DNA from: an uncultured Acidimicrobiaceae bacterium
GTDB lineage: Bacteria > Actinomycetota > Acidimicrobiia > Acidimicrobiales > MedAcidi-G1
Assembly (NCBI GenBank): GCA_913054115.1
Contig: CAJXIS010000002.1
Span: 1-20,364, forward strand
Direction: 5' to 3'
Length of the DNA stretch: 20,364 nucleotides
This document shows, piece after piece, positions 1 to 6,543 of the stretch. The position numbers and the translations under genes were made by a program. Within the stretch, counting starts at the first letter, position 1. Every line of letters begins with the position of its first letter. The notes beneath the pieces are model-generated. The model ran no database searches, had not been told where the DNA came from, and saw nothing but the letters and a program-made list of their open reading frames with translations.

Positions 1-487
1 AGGCGATGTCGGTCGCCATGGGGATGCCCCAGCCGGTGGCGGCGTCACCGCTCGAGTTGAAGGCGAAGAAGATGAGAGCCGGCACGACCATGCCACCCAG
101 CGCAGCCACGGCAGGGAGCAGTGCGGCCCGCCGCTGACGCAACTCGCCTGCGACCAGCTCGCGCTTGATCTCGAGGCCGACCACGAAGAAGAACAGGACC
201 ATCAGCACGTCGTTGACGAAGTCGACGAGCGTCAGCGGTCGACCGTTGTGCTCGAGCGAGAACCAGTCGCCCACCGAGAGTTGGATCTCGGAGTGCCAGA
301 AGCCGTCGTATCCGGCCGACCAGGGGGAGTTGGCCCACACGAGGGCGACGACCGTGGCAGCGATGAGGACGATGCCGCCGGCGGCCTCGACGCCAAGGAA
401 GCGCAGCATCGGCCGTCCGATGACGCGTGCCAGCGGACGGTCGCTGCCGAGCCAGGTCAGCGAGGTGGGAGGAGTGCGTCGGGTCAT
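1..487 (-). CDS. nhaA: Na+/H+ antiporter NhaA, N-terminal part (runs off the left edge)
   Basis: Partial gene: the first 162 codons lie in the window and the 3' end lies beyond position 1. NhaA is an inner-membrane antiporter that exports Na+ (or Li+) in exchange for protons. Visible signatures are the first hydrophobic segment ending in ALVWANSPW, the family block NDVLMVLFFFVVGLEIKREL covering the second membrane segment and its charged edge, and GWGIPMATDIA at the window edge, whose Asp matches the conserved Asp of the TM4 region in E. coli NhaA. The ATG at 487 is the first start with the family N-terminus behind it. The gene follows the anti-sigma kinase gene by 90 bp and probably has its own promoter (TACGGT at 546-551). 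Its leader carries a 20-bp tandem duplication. Family assignment is firm; ion preference cannot be judged. Confidence 0.93.
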   Translation of the reverse strand, partial: MTRRTPPTSLTWLGSDRPLARVIGRPMLRFLGVEAAGGIVLIAATVVALVWANSPWSAGYDGFWHSEIQLSVGDWFSLEHNGRPLTLVDFVNDVLMVLFFFVVGLEIKRELVAGELRQRRAALLPAVAALGGMVVPALIFFAFNSSGDAATGWGIPMATDIA

Positions 488-500
488 GCGTGGTTCAGGT

Positions 501-540
501 CGGTTCGGGGCGCTGGGCGTCGGTTCGGGATGCTGGGCGT
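501..540. repeat. 20-bp tandem duplication in the nhaA leader
   Basis: Positions 501-520 and 521-540 are adjacent copies differing only at two neighbouring bases (gc versus at, at 510-511 and 530-531). They lie between the putative -10 TACGGT and the nhaA ATG, so would be transcribed as 5' leader. Confidence 0.8.
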
Positions 541-545
541 CGGGC

Positions 546-551
546 ACCGTA
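546..551 (-). promoter_or_regulatory. candidate -10 element for nhaA
   Basis: TACGGT on the minus strand fits TAnnnT and lies 27 nt downstream of the stop of the anti-sigma kinase gene. No convincing -35 is seen, so this is a weak call. Confidence 0.3.
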
Positions 552-577
552 GTGGTCACGGCGCGCCGTGCCACCGA

Positions 578-1024
578 TCAGGTTTCGTCCCCGGCGGTGG
601 GGATGCGGACGACGAGGCGCACTGCCGTGCCGTCGATTCCCGTCTCGATGGAGGTTTCGTCGGCCAGTTGGCGCATCAGCGAAAGGCCCAGGCCCGACTC
701 GTACTCGAGCCGTTCGGGCGATTCGACGTCGGGGAGGGAGCGGACATGGTCGGGATCGAAGCCGGTGCCACGATCGGTCACCTCGATCTCGATCTGTGCG
801 GCCGCCAGGTTGCACCGGACCACGATCCGGTCGGCGACGCCCGAGGAGACCTGGGCCTCGATGGCGTTGGTCGCCGCCTCGGAGACCGCCAACCGGAGAT
901 CGGCGATCCTCTCGGGATCGAGGTTCGAATCGACCGCCGCCGCCTCGCCCACGACGGCACGCACCAACTGGAGGTACTCCGGCCTGGCGGGAACCAGCAA
1001 CTCGACAATGCCCTCCACGGTCAC
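578..1024 (-). CDS. anti-sigma regulatory factor, RsbW/SpoIIAB-like serine kinase (HATPase_c)
   Basis: A 148-residue GHKL-fold protein of the anti-sigma kinase type. In this family the kinase binds a sigma factor and is released when it binds, then phosphorylates, a STAS antagonist. Visible are the N box (RLAVSEAATNAIEA), the ATP-lid motif DRGTGFDPD and the second glycine motif GLGLSLMRQLAD. The start is taken as the GTG at 1024 because it overlaps the stop of the upstream STAS gene as GTGA, which implies translational coupling. A longer reading from 1123 would overlap the STAS gene by about 100 bp and adds only Arg/Gly-rich residues. No sigma factor of the matching type lies beside the pair, so the target is unknown. 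Length is typical of the family. Confidence 0.88.
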   Translation of the reverse strand: MTVEGIVELLVPARPEYLQLVRAVVGEAAAVDSNLDPERIADLRLAVSEAATNAIEAQVSSGVADRIVVRCNLAAAQIEIEVTDRGTGFDPDHVRSLPDVESPERLEYESGLGLSLMRQLADETSIETGIDGTAVRLVVRIPTAGDET

Positions 1025-1362
1025 GCCGGTGCACCCACGGCGGTTGCCACGGAACCGTGGAGTTCGAACACGCGGTCCAGGTCGCACAACTCGAACACCC
1101 GCTGCAGCCTGGGTTCCGGGCACACCAGGACCAGATCACCGTCGTGGCTTCGGACCCGACGCAGGGCACCGATGACCGCACCGAGGCCCGTGGAGTCGAT
1201 GAAGTCGACGGCGCTGAGGTCGAGCACGAGCCGGTTGTCGCCGGCGGCCACCAGCTGCGCAACCTCCCGCCGAAGTCCGGGGGCGCCGGCCATGTCGAGG
1301 TCGCCACGGAGCACGAGGACGGTCCACGGGTCCCGCGATATGCGGTCGAACTCGAGGTGCAC
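1021..1362 (-). CDS. STAS-domain anti-sigma factor antagonist (RsbV/SpoIIAA-like)
   Basis: A 113-residue single STAS domain. The key loop is VDFIDSTGLGAV, in which Ser57 aligns with the serine phosphorylated in SpoIIAA/RsbV. It would act in the cytoplasm by sequestering the anti-sigma kinase encoded immediately downstream, with a 4-bp stop/start overlap. The GTG at 1362 is preferred over the GTG at 1389 because GGAGGG (1369-1374) sits 6 nt upstream of it, and because a candidate -10 (TATCGT, 1388-1393) would place the transcript start near 1381, downstream of the earlier GTG. This is the first gene of a two-gene operon that starts just after the Tad operon ends. Confidence 0.88.
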   Translation of the reverse strand: MHLEFDRISRDPWTVLVLRGDLDMAGAPGLRREVAQLVAAGDNRLVLDLSAVDFIDSTGLGAVIGALRRVRSHDGDLVLVCPEPRLQRVFELCDLDRVFELHGSVATAVGAPA

Positions 1363-1387
1363 GTGGATCCCTCCGCCTCTGTGCTGC

Positions 1388-1393
1388 ACGATA
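1388..1393 (-). promoter_or_regulatory. candidate -10 element of the STAS/anti-sigma operon
   Basis: TATCGT on the minus strand, 14 nt before the GGAGGG ribosome binding site of the STAS gene, in the 80-bp gap after tadE. No canonical -35 is visible upstream. Confidence 0.35.
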
Positions 1394-1442
1394 GTTGCAG
1401 CCCACGCTACCGAACAGGTGCGCCCGCATGAGACACGCCCTC

Positions 1443-1829
1443 CTACGGCCGGGCATCGACGGTCTCGCGACGCATCGTCGCAGACGCCTTGACCCTGACC
1501 TCGGGAAGGAGCGAACCCACGAGCGGCACGTCGGTCGGGTCCCGGTAGATGACGACGACCGTCACGAGGTCGCGCTCCAGGCTGCGGTCGATGTCGGTGA
1601 ACGCCGGTGACAATCCCGACGATCCGATCACGGCCTCCCTCACCCGTTCGAGGTCGCCGCCCACCGCAGCGACCCTGACCCCCTCACGGGCAGCGTGGTG
1701 GACGAGTATGAGGCTGCGCACCACGAAGCCCACCTGGACCAGGAAGAGGGCCAGCACGACGAGGACCGGTACGACCAGCACCAGTTCCACCGTCGCCTGA
1801 CCCCGCTCGTCGTGGGTCCGGCGCCGCAC
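1443..1829 (-). CDS. tadE: TadE-like pseudopilin
   Basis: A 128-residue protein with a short basic leader, then the prepilin-type motif ERG/QATVEL followed by one strongly hydrophobic helix (LVLVVPVLVVLALFLVQVGF, residues about 17-36). This is the TadE layout: a minor pseudopilin processed after Gly by a prepilin peptidase, with Glu at +5, and needed for Flp pilus assembly in known Tad systems. The conserved AAREGVRVAA segment after the helix is also typical. The GTG start at 1829 directly abuts the flp stop (TAGGTG). It is the last gene of the Tad operon; no TadF or TadG partner follows. Confidence 0.85.
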   Translation of the reverse strand: MRRRTHDERGQATVELVLVVPVLVVLALFLVQVGFVVRSLILVHHAAREGVRVAAVGGDLERVREAVIGSSGLSPAFTDIDRSLERDLVTVVVIYRDPTDVPLVGSLLPEVRVKASATMRRETVDARP

Positions 1830-2102
1830 CTATCCGACCTTTTCGATGATCGAGTTCAGAACCTTGTCGAACAACCGGGTGATGCGGTCGGTCCCGGTCG
1901 CCCAACTGGTGACGAGGATCGCGATCGTCGCCGCTCCGAGGATGAGCAGGACGTATTCGGCCGTGGTCTGGCCGCGGTCGTCGAGGCTGCGTCGTCGGAT
2001 GCCTCGTCGTTCGAACATCGCAAGTCGGCAGTGGATGGGGACCACGACCCGTTGCAGAACGGCTCGTTGCAGAACGGCTCGTTGCAGAATGGCTCGTTGC
2101 AT
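1830..2102 (-). CDS. flp: Flp-type pilin precursor with repeated leader
   Basis: A 90-residue prepilin. The mature part begins at the processing motif DDRG/QTTAEYVLL (cleavage after Gly44; Glu at +5 and Tyr at +6 as in Flp pilins), followed by a hydrophobic helix (YVLLILGAATIAILVTSWA) and a short amphipathic tail ending KVLNSIIEKVG. The ATG at 2102 is chosen because GGGAGG lies 5 nt upstream. This gives an unusually long 44-residue leader starting with three LQRAV-type pentads encoded by a 15-bp tandem repeat. An internal ATG (Met29) would give a more ordinary 16-residue leader but has no visible ribosome binding site. It sits between tadC and tadE. Actinobacterial DUF4244 proteins look similar; the pilin call rests on the motif plus context. 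Confidence 0.82.
   Translation of the reverse strand: MQRAILQRAVLQRAVLQRVVVPIHCRLAMFERRGIRRRSLDDRGQTTAEYVLLILGAATIAILVTSWATGTDRITRLFDKVLNSIIEKVG
2051..2101. repeat. 15-bp tandem repeat, three copies plus 6 bp
   Basis: Copies at 2051-2065, 2066-2080 and 2081-2095 (unit gttgcagaacggctc on the plus strand; the third has one c-to-t change), then a 6-base partial copy reaching 2101 inside the flp start codon. In the flp frame the repeat encodes pentads of the LQRAV type. Confidence 0.95.
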
Positions 2103-2173
2103 GGACACCTCCCGGGTGCTGGATGACGGAGGCGGCAATGCCGCGAGGAGACCGTGGGCAGGCGGCACGAACC

Positions 2174-2947
2174 TCAGAGCCCCACCTCGAGGTTGCCGAG
2201 GGCGTCGATCACCATCGGCACGACCGACAACAGGATGAAGGCGGGCATGACGCAGAGGGCGAGCGGGAAGAGCATCAGGACCGGCACCTTGCGTGCGCGG
2301 GTCTCGGCACGGCGCCGAGCGGTCGCCCGGAGGTCGGCGGCTGCCGACTCGAGCGCAGGGCCGATCGGCGCCCCGAGCCGGAGCGATCCGACGAGGGCCG
2401 AGACCAGTTGGCGACCCGGCTCGCCGAGGAGTGGCCGCAGACCTTCGATCTCCTGTGCCAGCGGTGCCCCCCGGTTGGACCGGTCGAGTGCCTCCCGGAA
2501 TGCGAGGGACACGGGGCCGTGGCCACGGTCGGCGGCCTCTCCCAGGGCGCTGCCGACCGGGAGCCCGGCGACCACGCCCATCCGAATGAGGCCGACGACC
2601 CACGGGAGTTCTGCCAACACCGCCCGATCACGGCGCCGCTCCCCGAGTCGGCGCCGAAGGGCCGGCCGGAAACCGACCAGTGCCCCGACGACCACGGCCG
2701 GAACGGGATGGACGACGATCGCCGCGAAGACGACCAGCAGGACGGCTCCCACCCGCTGGTCGACCACCCGATCCTCCGGGCTGCCCCGGCGAACGAGGCG
2801 GCCCAGGCGGGCGACCGGGTCGATGTGTCGGAGGCGGGGCGTGGTCTCCCTGGTCGCAGGCATCGACGGAAGGCGTGGGGGACGACCAGCCGCACCCGCC
2901 GCAACGGCCACGATGCCGGCGGCCCAGGCGACGCCGAGGAGCGTCAT
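2174..2947 (-). CDS. tadC: TadC-like inner-membrane platform protein (type II secretion F family)
   Basis: A 257-residue protein with hydrophobic segments at the N-terminus (LLGVAWAAGIVAVAAGAA), near residue 70 (VGAVLLVVFAAIVVHPVPAV), and at the C-terminus (VLMLFPLALCVMPAFILLSVV). Between them is the cytoplasmic helical T2SSF region with ELPWVVGLIRMGVVAGLPV and LGAPIGPALESAAADLR, typical of GspF/TadC proteins. The C-terminal RKVPVLMLFPLALCVMPAF block is characteristic of actinobacterial TadC. With TadB it would form the membrane platform on which the TadA ATPase acts. The start is the ATG at 2947, which overlaps the tadB stop by one base (TGATG). Confidence 0.85.
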   Translation of the reverse strand: MTLLGVAWAAGIVAVAAGAAGRPPRLPSMPATRETTPRLRHIDPVARLGRLVRRGSPEDRVVDQRVGAVLLVVFAAIVVHPVPAVVVGALVGFRPALRRRLGERRRDRAVLAELPWVVGLIRMGVVAGLPVGSALGEAADRGHGPVSLAFREALDRSNRGAPLAQEIEGLRPLLGEPGRQLVSALVGSLRLGAPIGPALESAAADLRATARRRAETRARKVPVLMLFPLALCVMPAFILLSVVPMVIDALGNLEVGL

Positions 2948-3621
2948 CAGGCGGCACCCGGGCGCGTGATGCGCCACATCCACCAGAGGCCGATGGCGTC
3001 GAGGCCGAGGCCGATCGCCACGAGGAGGGGGCCGGCCCCACCGAGGAATCCACCGGACCGGAAGGGCGATGTGAGCACGGCGAACCCGAGGGGCGCCAGG
3101 CAGACCACGGCCGCCGAGGCCCGCGCCTGCGTGGCCAGCGCCCGGGATTCGGCGGCCACTGCCTCTTCGTCGCGCAGCGAGTCGGCGACCGAGGTGAGCA
3201 GGGCGACCGGCTCACCGCCGGCCACCAGCGCAAGGTCGACCACTGCCACCACGAGGGCGACACTGGTGTCCGGGCGGCGGGACTCCCAGCGCCGAATCGC
3301 CTCCCCGACGGGCGCCCCCATGGTGATGTCTCCGGCCACCTGGCGCAGGTCCTTCGCCAGCGGGCCGTCGATGCGCCCGGCCTCGACGAGGGCCTCCGTC
3401 AACGTGGCCCCGGTGTGGAGGGATCGGGCCAGCTCGTCGACGAAGTCGGGGAGGGCGGCATCGATCCGTCGCGGCGACGACCGCCACCGCTCGATCCATG
3501 CCTCGCCAGGCCACGGTGCCACGGGCCCCGCGGCGAGCAACGGCCGCACCACTGCCCTCGGGGGCACCAACGCGCCGACGACCGCCAGGATCGCCCCGGC
3601 GGCCGACCAGGCCGGCGTCAT
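2947..3621 (-). CDS. tadB: TadB-like inner-membrane platform protein (type II secretion F family)
   Basis: A 224-residue protein, shorter than proteobacterial TadB (about 300) but with the usual plan: an N-terminal membrane segment, the cytoplasmic T2SSF domain with ALPDFVDELARSLHTGATL and GAPVGEAIRRWESRRP, and two C-terminal membrane segments (VVCLAPLGFAVL and LLVAIGLGLDAIGLWWMW). It pairs with TadC to anchor pilus assembly. The start is the ATG at 3621, which overlaps the tadA stop as ATGA, so translation is probably coupled. A much longer open frame upstream on this strand is a shadow of tadA. Confidence 0.85.
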   Translation of the reverse strand: MTPAWSAAGAILAVVGALVPPRAVVRPLLAAGPVAPWPGEAWIERWRSSPRRIDAALPDFVDELARSLHTGATLTEALVEAGRIDGPLAKDLRQVAGDITMGAPVGEAIRRWESRRPDTSVALVVAVVDLALVAGGEPVALLTSVADSLRDEEAVAAESRALATQARASAAVVCLAPLGFAVLTSPFRSGGFLGGAGPLLVAIGLGLDAIGLWWMWRITRPGAA

Positions 3622-4748
3622 CGCCCCCACCTGCCGGAGGGTGGCTCGACGTCGATCGGCTCGCCGTCGACGACCACCGGCCGGAACGGCGGCTGCTCTC
3701 CGGGGGGACGCACCTCGATGACGTCGGCCACCTGCCGAAGGGCCTTGTTGCGGGCCATGTGGACCACGAGGTCGACGCTGCCTGCGACGAGCGAGTCCGC
3801 CACCCCGTGCGACAGGCCCGGTGATGCCAGCAGGACCATGGTGGACAACCGCCGCAGGGCATCGACGGCGCTGTTGGCATGGCAGGTCGACAGTGATCCG
3901 TCGTGTCCGGTGTTGAGTGCCTGGAGCATGTCGAACGCCTCGGCGCCACGCACCTCGCCGACGACGATCCGGTCGGGCCGCATCCGCAACGCATTGCGGA
4001 CCAGGTCCCGGACCGTGACCTCGCCGACGCCCTCGCAGTTCGGGGGGCGCGCCTCGAGGCGCACGACATGCGGTGTGGCGAGCGCCAGCTCGGCGGCGTC
4101 CTCGACGGTGACCAGCCGCTCGGTGGGCTCGACCGCCGATGCCAACGCAGCGAGAAGGGTCGTCTTGCCCGAGCCCGTGGCCCCGCTGACGATGATGTTC
4201 GCCCGGTCGGCGACCATGCGGGCGAGGAGCACGGCGACCTCCGGGCTGGCCATGTCGGCCAGGGTGAAGCGCCGGTCGCCGAAGCGACGGATGGTCACGC
4301 ATGGACCGTCGATGGCGATCGGGGGCACGACGACGTTCACCCGGGAGCCGTCCGCCAGTCGGGCATCGACCCATGGGCTGGAGCGATCGACCCGCCGCCC
4401 GGTGGGGGCGATGATCCGTTCGACCAGGCGGTCGACCTCGGCGCTGTCGAGTCGGACATCGGTGACCTCGAGGCGGCCCGAGCGTTCGATGAAGACAGGG
4501 CCGGGTCCGTTGACCATCACCTCGCTCACCGCCGGATCCGCCAGCAGGGGCTGCAGCGGGCCGAGTCCGGTGATGCGGGCCATCACGGCGGCGACGGCGG
4601 CTCCCCGGGCGCCGAGGCCGAGGAGCGGTTCGCGCCGTGCCACAAGCGCCTCGACGATGGCCGTCTGGTCGCCACCCGGTTCGGCCGCAAGCAGGTCGAG
4701 CGCCTCGGCGTGCACGGCTGCGGCCAGCCCGGTGGCGGCCGCGCTCAT
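3618..4748 (-). CDS. tadA: TadA/CpaF-type pilus assembly ATPase
   Basis: A 376-residue secretion ATPase of the GspE/VirB11 superfamily, the motor for Flp pilus assembly. The N-terminal domain includes the DPAVSEVMVNGP block near residue 71. The catalytic core shows Walker A GATGSGKTT (189-197), the Asp box VTVEDAAEL (213-221), Walker B RIVVGEVRGAEA (260-271), and the His box around STCHANS (287-293). All motifs look intact. The ATG at 4748 overlaps the tadZ stop as ATGA. Its stop overlaps tadB. The position between a ParA-like TadZ and the two F-family proteins is the standard actinobacterial Tad order. Confidence 0.95.
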   Translation of the reverse strand: MSAAATGLAAAVHAEALDLLAAEPGGDQTAIVEALVARREPLLGLGARGAAVAAVMARITGLGPLQPLLADPAVSEVMVNGPGPVFIERSGRLEVTDVRLDSAEVDRLVERIIAPTGRRVDRSSPWVDARLADGSRVNVVVPPIAIDGPCVTIRRFGDRRFTLADMASPEVAVLLARMVADRANIIVSGATGSGKTTLLAALASAVEPTERLVTVEDAAELALATPHVVRLEARPPNCEGVGEVTVRDLVRNALRMRPDRIVVGEVRGAEAFDMLQALNTGHDGSLSTCHANSAVDALRRLSTMVLLASPGLSHGVADSLVAGSVDLVVHMARNKALRQVADVIEVRPPGEQPPFRPVVVDGEPIDVEPPSGRWGR

Positions 4749-5407
4749 GTGCCCTCTCCCACGCCTCGCAGCAACGCTCGGGGGACCCGTCGTGCGAGGA
4801 GTCCGGCATCGACCGCACGGGCGATCGCCGGGTCGAGGGGTATGCGCATGGTCACGGGCGATCCGACGACCGCCTCGACATCGGTGCGACCCAGCGCCCG
4901 GCCCGGCTCGACGACGAGGGCGACCTCGGTCGGTCGCCGCACCTGTGCGGGGAGCTTTCGGAGGGACAGGTAGCAGGCCCGGGTGACGAGGATCGAGCGG
5001 GTGGCCCGTTCGACCAGCGGACCCAAGAGCGCTTCGGGAACGCTAGTGGTGCCGAGGTTGCCCACGTCGATGACAAGCGGGCCGTCGCTCTGCACCAAAT
5101 GGCCGGCGAGGGCGGCGACACGCTCCGCTTCGGCGTCATGCCAACCCGAGGTGCCGAGGGCGACCAGCCGGGTGCCGCCGGGTACCTCGATGGCGAGCTG
5201 TTCGAGTGCCTCGGGGCCCGGGCCGTCGGCGGCCGAACACCAGTCGGTGACACCCGGTCCGGCACCCTCCACGCCGAGTACGGCCGGCAGGTCGCCGGCG
5301 AGGTCGATGAGCAGGGGTCGGATACCCCGTCGGGCTGCGGCGAGGGCCAGCCCCGCTGCCACCACGGTTGTTCCCGAGCCGCCTTTGAGCGACCAGCACA
5401 CGTTCAT
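4745..5407 (-). CDS. tadZ: TadZ/CpaE-like ParA-family ATPase of the Tad operon
   Basis: A 220-residue MinD/ParA-type ATPase. The deviant Walker A KGGSGTT is at residues 8-14, directly at the N-terminus, and DGPLVIDVGNLGT is the likely Walker B strand. TadZ/CpaE proteins place the pilus machine at its site in the cell. Unlike CpaE and long TadZ forms, this one has no N-terminal receiver-like domain, and its C-terminal half is short. The Asp expected after the ATP-loop strand is present in LLIDLAGD. The ATG at 5407 has a good binding site (GGGAG) a few bases upstream. It is the first gene of the Tad operon, with a candidate promoter about 120 bp upstream. Confidence 0.85.
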   Translation of the reverse strand: MNVCWSLKGGSGTTVVAAGLALAAARRGIRPLLIDLAGDLPAVLGVEGAGPGVTDWCSAADGPGPEALEQLAIEVPGGTRLVALGTSGWHDAEAERVAALAGHLVQSDGPLVIDVGNLGTTSVPEALLGPLVERATRSILVTRACYLSLRKLPAQVRRPTEVALVVEPGRALGRTDVEAVVGSPVTMRIPLDPAIARAVDAGLLARRVPRALLRGVGEGT

Positions 5408-5479
5408 TCGGTTCTCCCTGAGCGCGACGTCGACCGGGGAAGGTCAGGGGAAGAACCGGGGAAAGAACCGAGGGGAAAC
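5408..5479 (-). promoter_or_regulatory. tadZ leader with four GGGGAA motifs and a possible anti-Shine-Dalgarno segment
   Basis: Plus-strand GGGGAA occurs at 5436, 5447, 5458 and 5472 (steps of 11, 11 and 14 bp); in the tadZ mRNA these are UUCCCC. The 8-mer at 5408-5415, which overlaps the tadZ ribosome binding site, is exactly complementary to 5464-5471, and wobble pairs can extend the helix over the GGG of the binding site. Folding is inferred by eye. Confidence 0.4.
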
Positions 5480-5528
5480 ACGAGGCCCCGGGGGGGCGAA
5501 CGGTCGGCGCTGCCGGGCCGTGCCGGAC

Positions 5529-5557
5529 ACGTTAGCGATCGCGACCCGGTCCACCAA
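5529..5557 (-). promoter_or_regulatory. candidate promoter of the Tad operon
   Basis: On the minus strand TTGGTG (5552-5557) and TAACGT (5529-5534) are separated by 17 bp, a good sigma-70 type arrangement. It would give a 5' leader of roughly 115 nt before tadZ. Confidence 0.5.
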
Positions 5558-5568
5558 CGGCGTCCTTC

Positions 5569-5574
5569 TAGGCT
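5569..5574 (+). promoter_or_regulatory. -10 element TAGGCT for a leaderless HAD phosphatase mRNA
   Basis: TAGGCT ends 7 nt before the ATG at 5582, so transcription would start at or next to the start codon. No ribosome binding site is visible. Confidence 0.5.
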
Positions 5575-5581
5575 CGCCACC

Positions 5582-6409
5582 ATGGAAGCGGCTTTCTTCG
5601 ACCTGGACCGGACGGTCATCGCCCGGGCCTCGCTGGCGGCCTACGGCCCGGTGCTGCGCAAGGAGGGCTACCTCAGCGTGCCGATGGCTCTACGCGCCGC
5701 ATGGGGACAGGTCGTCTACCGCTTCTTCGGCGCCGACGACGAGGCGATCGACCGGGCGCGTCGGACGGTCCTGCGCCTGGCCGCAGGCTGGGAGCAGGAG
5801 GGGCTGCGCCGGATCGCACGCGACCACCTGGCCGAGGTCATCGAGCCGATCGTCTACGACGAGGCGCTCGACCTCATCGACCAGCACCGTGCGGAGGGCC
5901 GCCTGATCGTCCTCGTGTCGGCGGCCCCCGTGGAGATCGTCGAACCGCTGGCCACCCACCTCGGCATCGACGAGTTCGTGGCGACCACGCCCGAGATCGA
6001 CCCGGAGGGCCGCTACACGGGCGAGATCGAGTTCTCGGCGCACGGCAGGGGAAAGGCCGAGGCGATGTCCCGGCTGGCCCAGGACCGTGACATCGACCTT
6101 GCGGCCTCGTGGGCCTACTCCGACTCGGTGAGCGACCTGCCCATGCTCGAGGCGGTCGGCCACCCGGTGGCCGTGAACCCCGATCGCCAACTGCGTCGCG
6201 TCGCCGAGGAACGGGAATGGCCGGTCCTCGAGTTCGATCGGCCCGTGGCGCTCGGGGAGCGCGTGCCGCTGGATCGCCGGTGGGGGGCGGTCACCGCCCT
6301 GACGTTCGCCCTGGCGCTGCTGCTGTGGGCCGGCGTGCGCCGCGCCCGACGGGGGTCCCGAACAGCAATGGCCACGGAGGCCGGGATCAGATCGAGCGGA
6401 CCTTCTTGA
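5582..6409 (+). CDS. HAD-IB family phosphatase with C-terminal membrane anchor
   Basis: A 275-residue member of the SerB-like HAD subfamily. Motif I is FFDLDRT (Asp7 nucleophile, Asp9 acid/base), motif II the SAAP segment, motif III the Lys in HGRGKAEAM, and motif IV YSDSVSDLPML with the metal-binding Asp pair. A helical cap lies between motifs I and II. A hydrophobic segment near the C-terminus (AVTALTFALALLLWAGV) followed by Arg residues suggests membrane attachment, a pattern seen in HAD-IB proteins linked to lipid or cell-division phosphatases. The substrate cannot be told from sequence; phosphoserine and lysophospholipid-type phosphates are possibilities. The gene is divergent from the Tad operon, and its start fits leaderless expression. 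Confidence 0.88.
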   Translation: MEAAFFDLDRTVIARASLAAYGPVLRKEGYLSVPMALRAAWGQVVYRFFGADDEAIDRARRTVLRLAAGWEQEGLRRIARDHLAEVIEPIVYDEALDLIDQHRAEGRLIVLVSAAPVEIVEPLATHLGIDEFVATTPEIDPEGRYTGEIEFSAHGRGKAEAMSRLAQDRDIDLAASWAYSDSVSDLPMLEAVGHPVAVNPDRQLRRVAEEREWPVLEFDRPVALGERVPLDRRWGAVTALTFALALLLWAGVRRARRGSRTAMATEAGIRSSGPS

Positions 6410-6461
6410 CCGCCAGGGCGATCAGGGCACCGAGCACGGTCAGCATCAACAGTTTCTTCAC
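6387..6461 (-). CDS. 24-residue membrane peptide, MKKLL start (leaderless)
   Basis: A GTG at 6461 opens a 24-codon frame: MKKLLMLTVLGALIALAV as one hydrophobic helix with Lys at both ends, then the tail KKVRSI. TATCAT (plus 6469-6474, read on the minus strand) lies exactly 7 nt upstream of this GTG, the same leaderless spacing as several neighbours. An ATG three codons earlier (6470) is possible but overlaps the -10. The N-terminal half resembles small actinobacterial DLW-39-type proteins, but the acidic, Trp-containing tail of that family is missing, so I do not assign it. The 3' end overlaps the end of the convergent phosphatase gene by 23 bp. Confidence 0.5.
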   Translation of the reverse strand: MKKLLMLTVLGALIALAVKKVRSI

Positions 6462-6530
6462 GGTCGCCATGATACGCGGCCCCGGTCGGGACGCGCCCCG
6501 GCGGAGATGGTGAGCGGGGCACGGTCCCGT

Positions 6531-6536
6531 TAGCGT
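6531..6536 (+). promoter_or_regulatory. -10 element TAGCGT of the tRNA-Sec gene
   Basis: TAGCGT fits TAnnnT and ends 7 nt before the first base of the mature tRNA at 6544. The -35 region is not convincing. Confidence 0.45.
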
Positions 6537-6543
6537 CGTCCCC

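Noticed and set aside
2947..4818. A 623-codon minus-strand frame ending with TadB
   Set aside because: Only the last 224 codons read as TadB; the rest is the wrong frame of tadA, and the ATGA overlap marks the true start.
2680..4986. A 768-codon plus-strand open frame across the Tad genes
   Set aside because: It is antisense to tadZ, tadA, tadB and tadC, rich in Arg/Pro/Gly with no domain; a GC-rich shadow frame.
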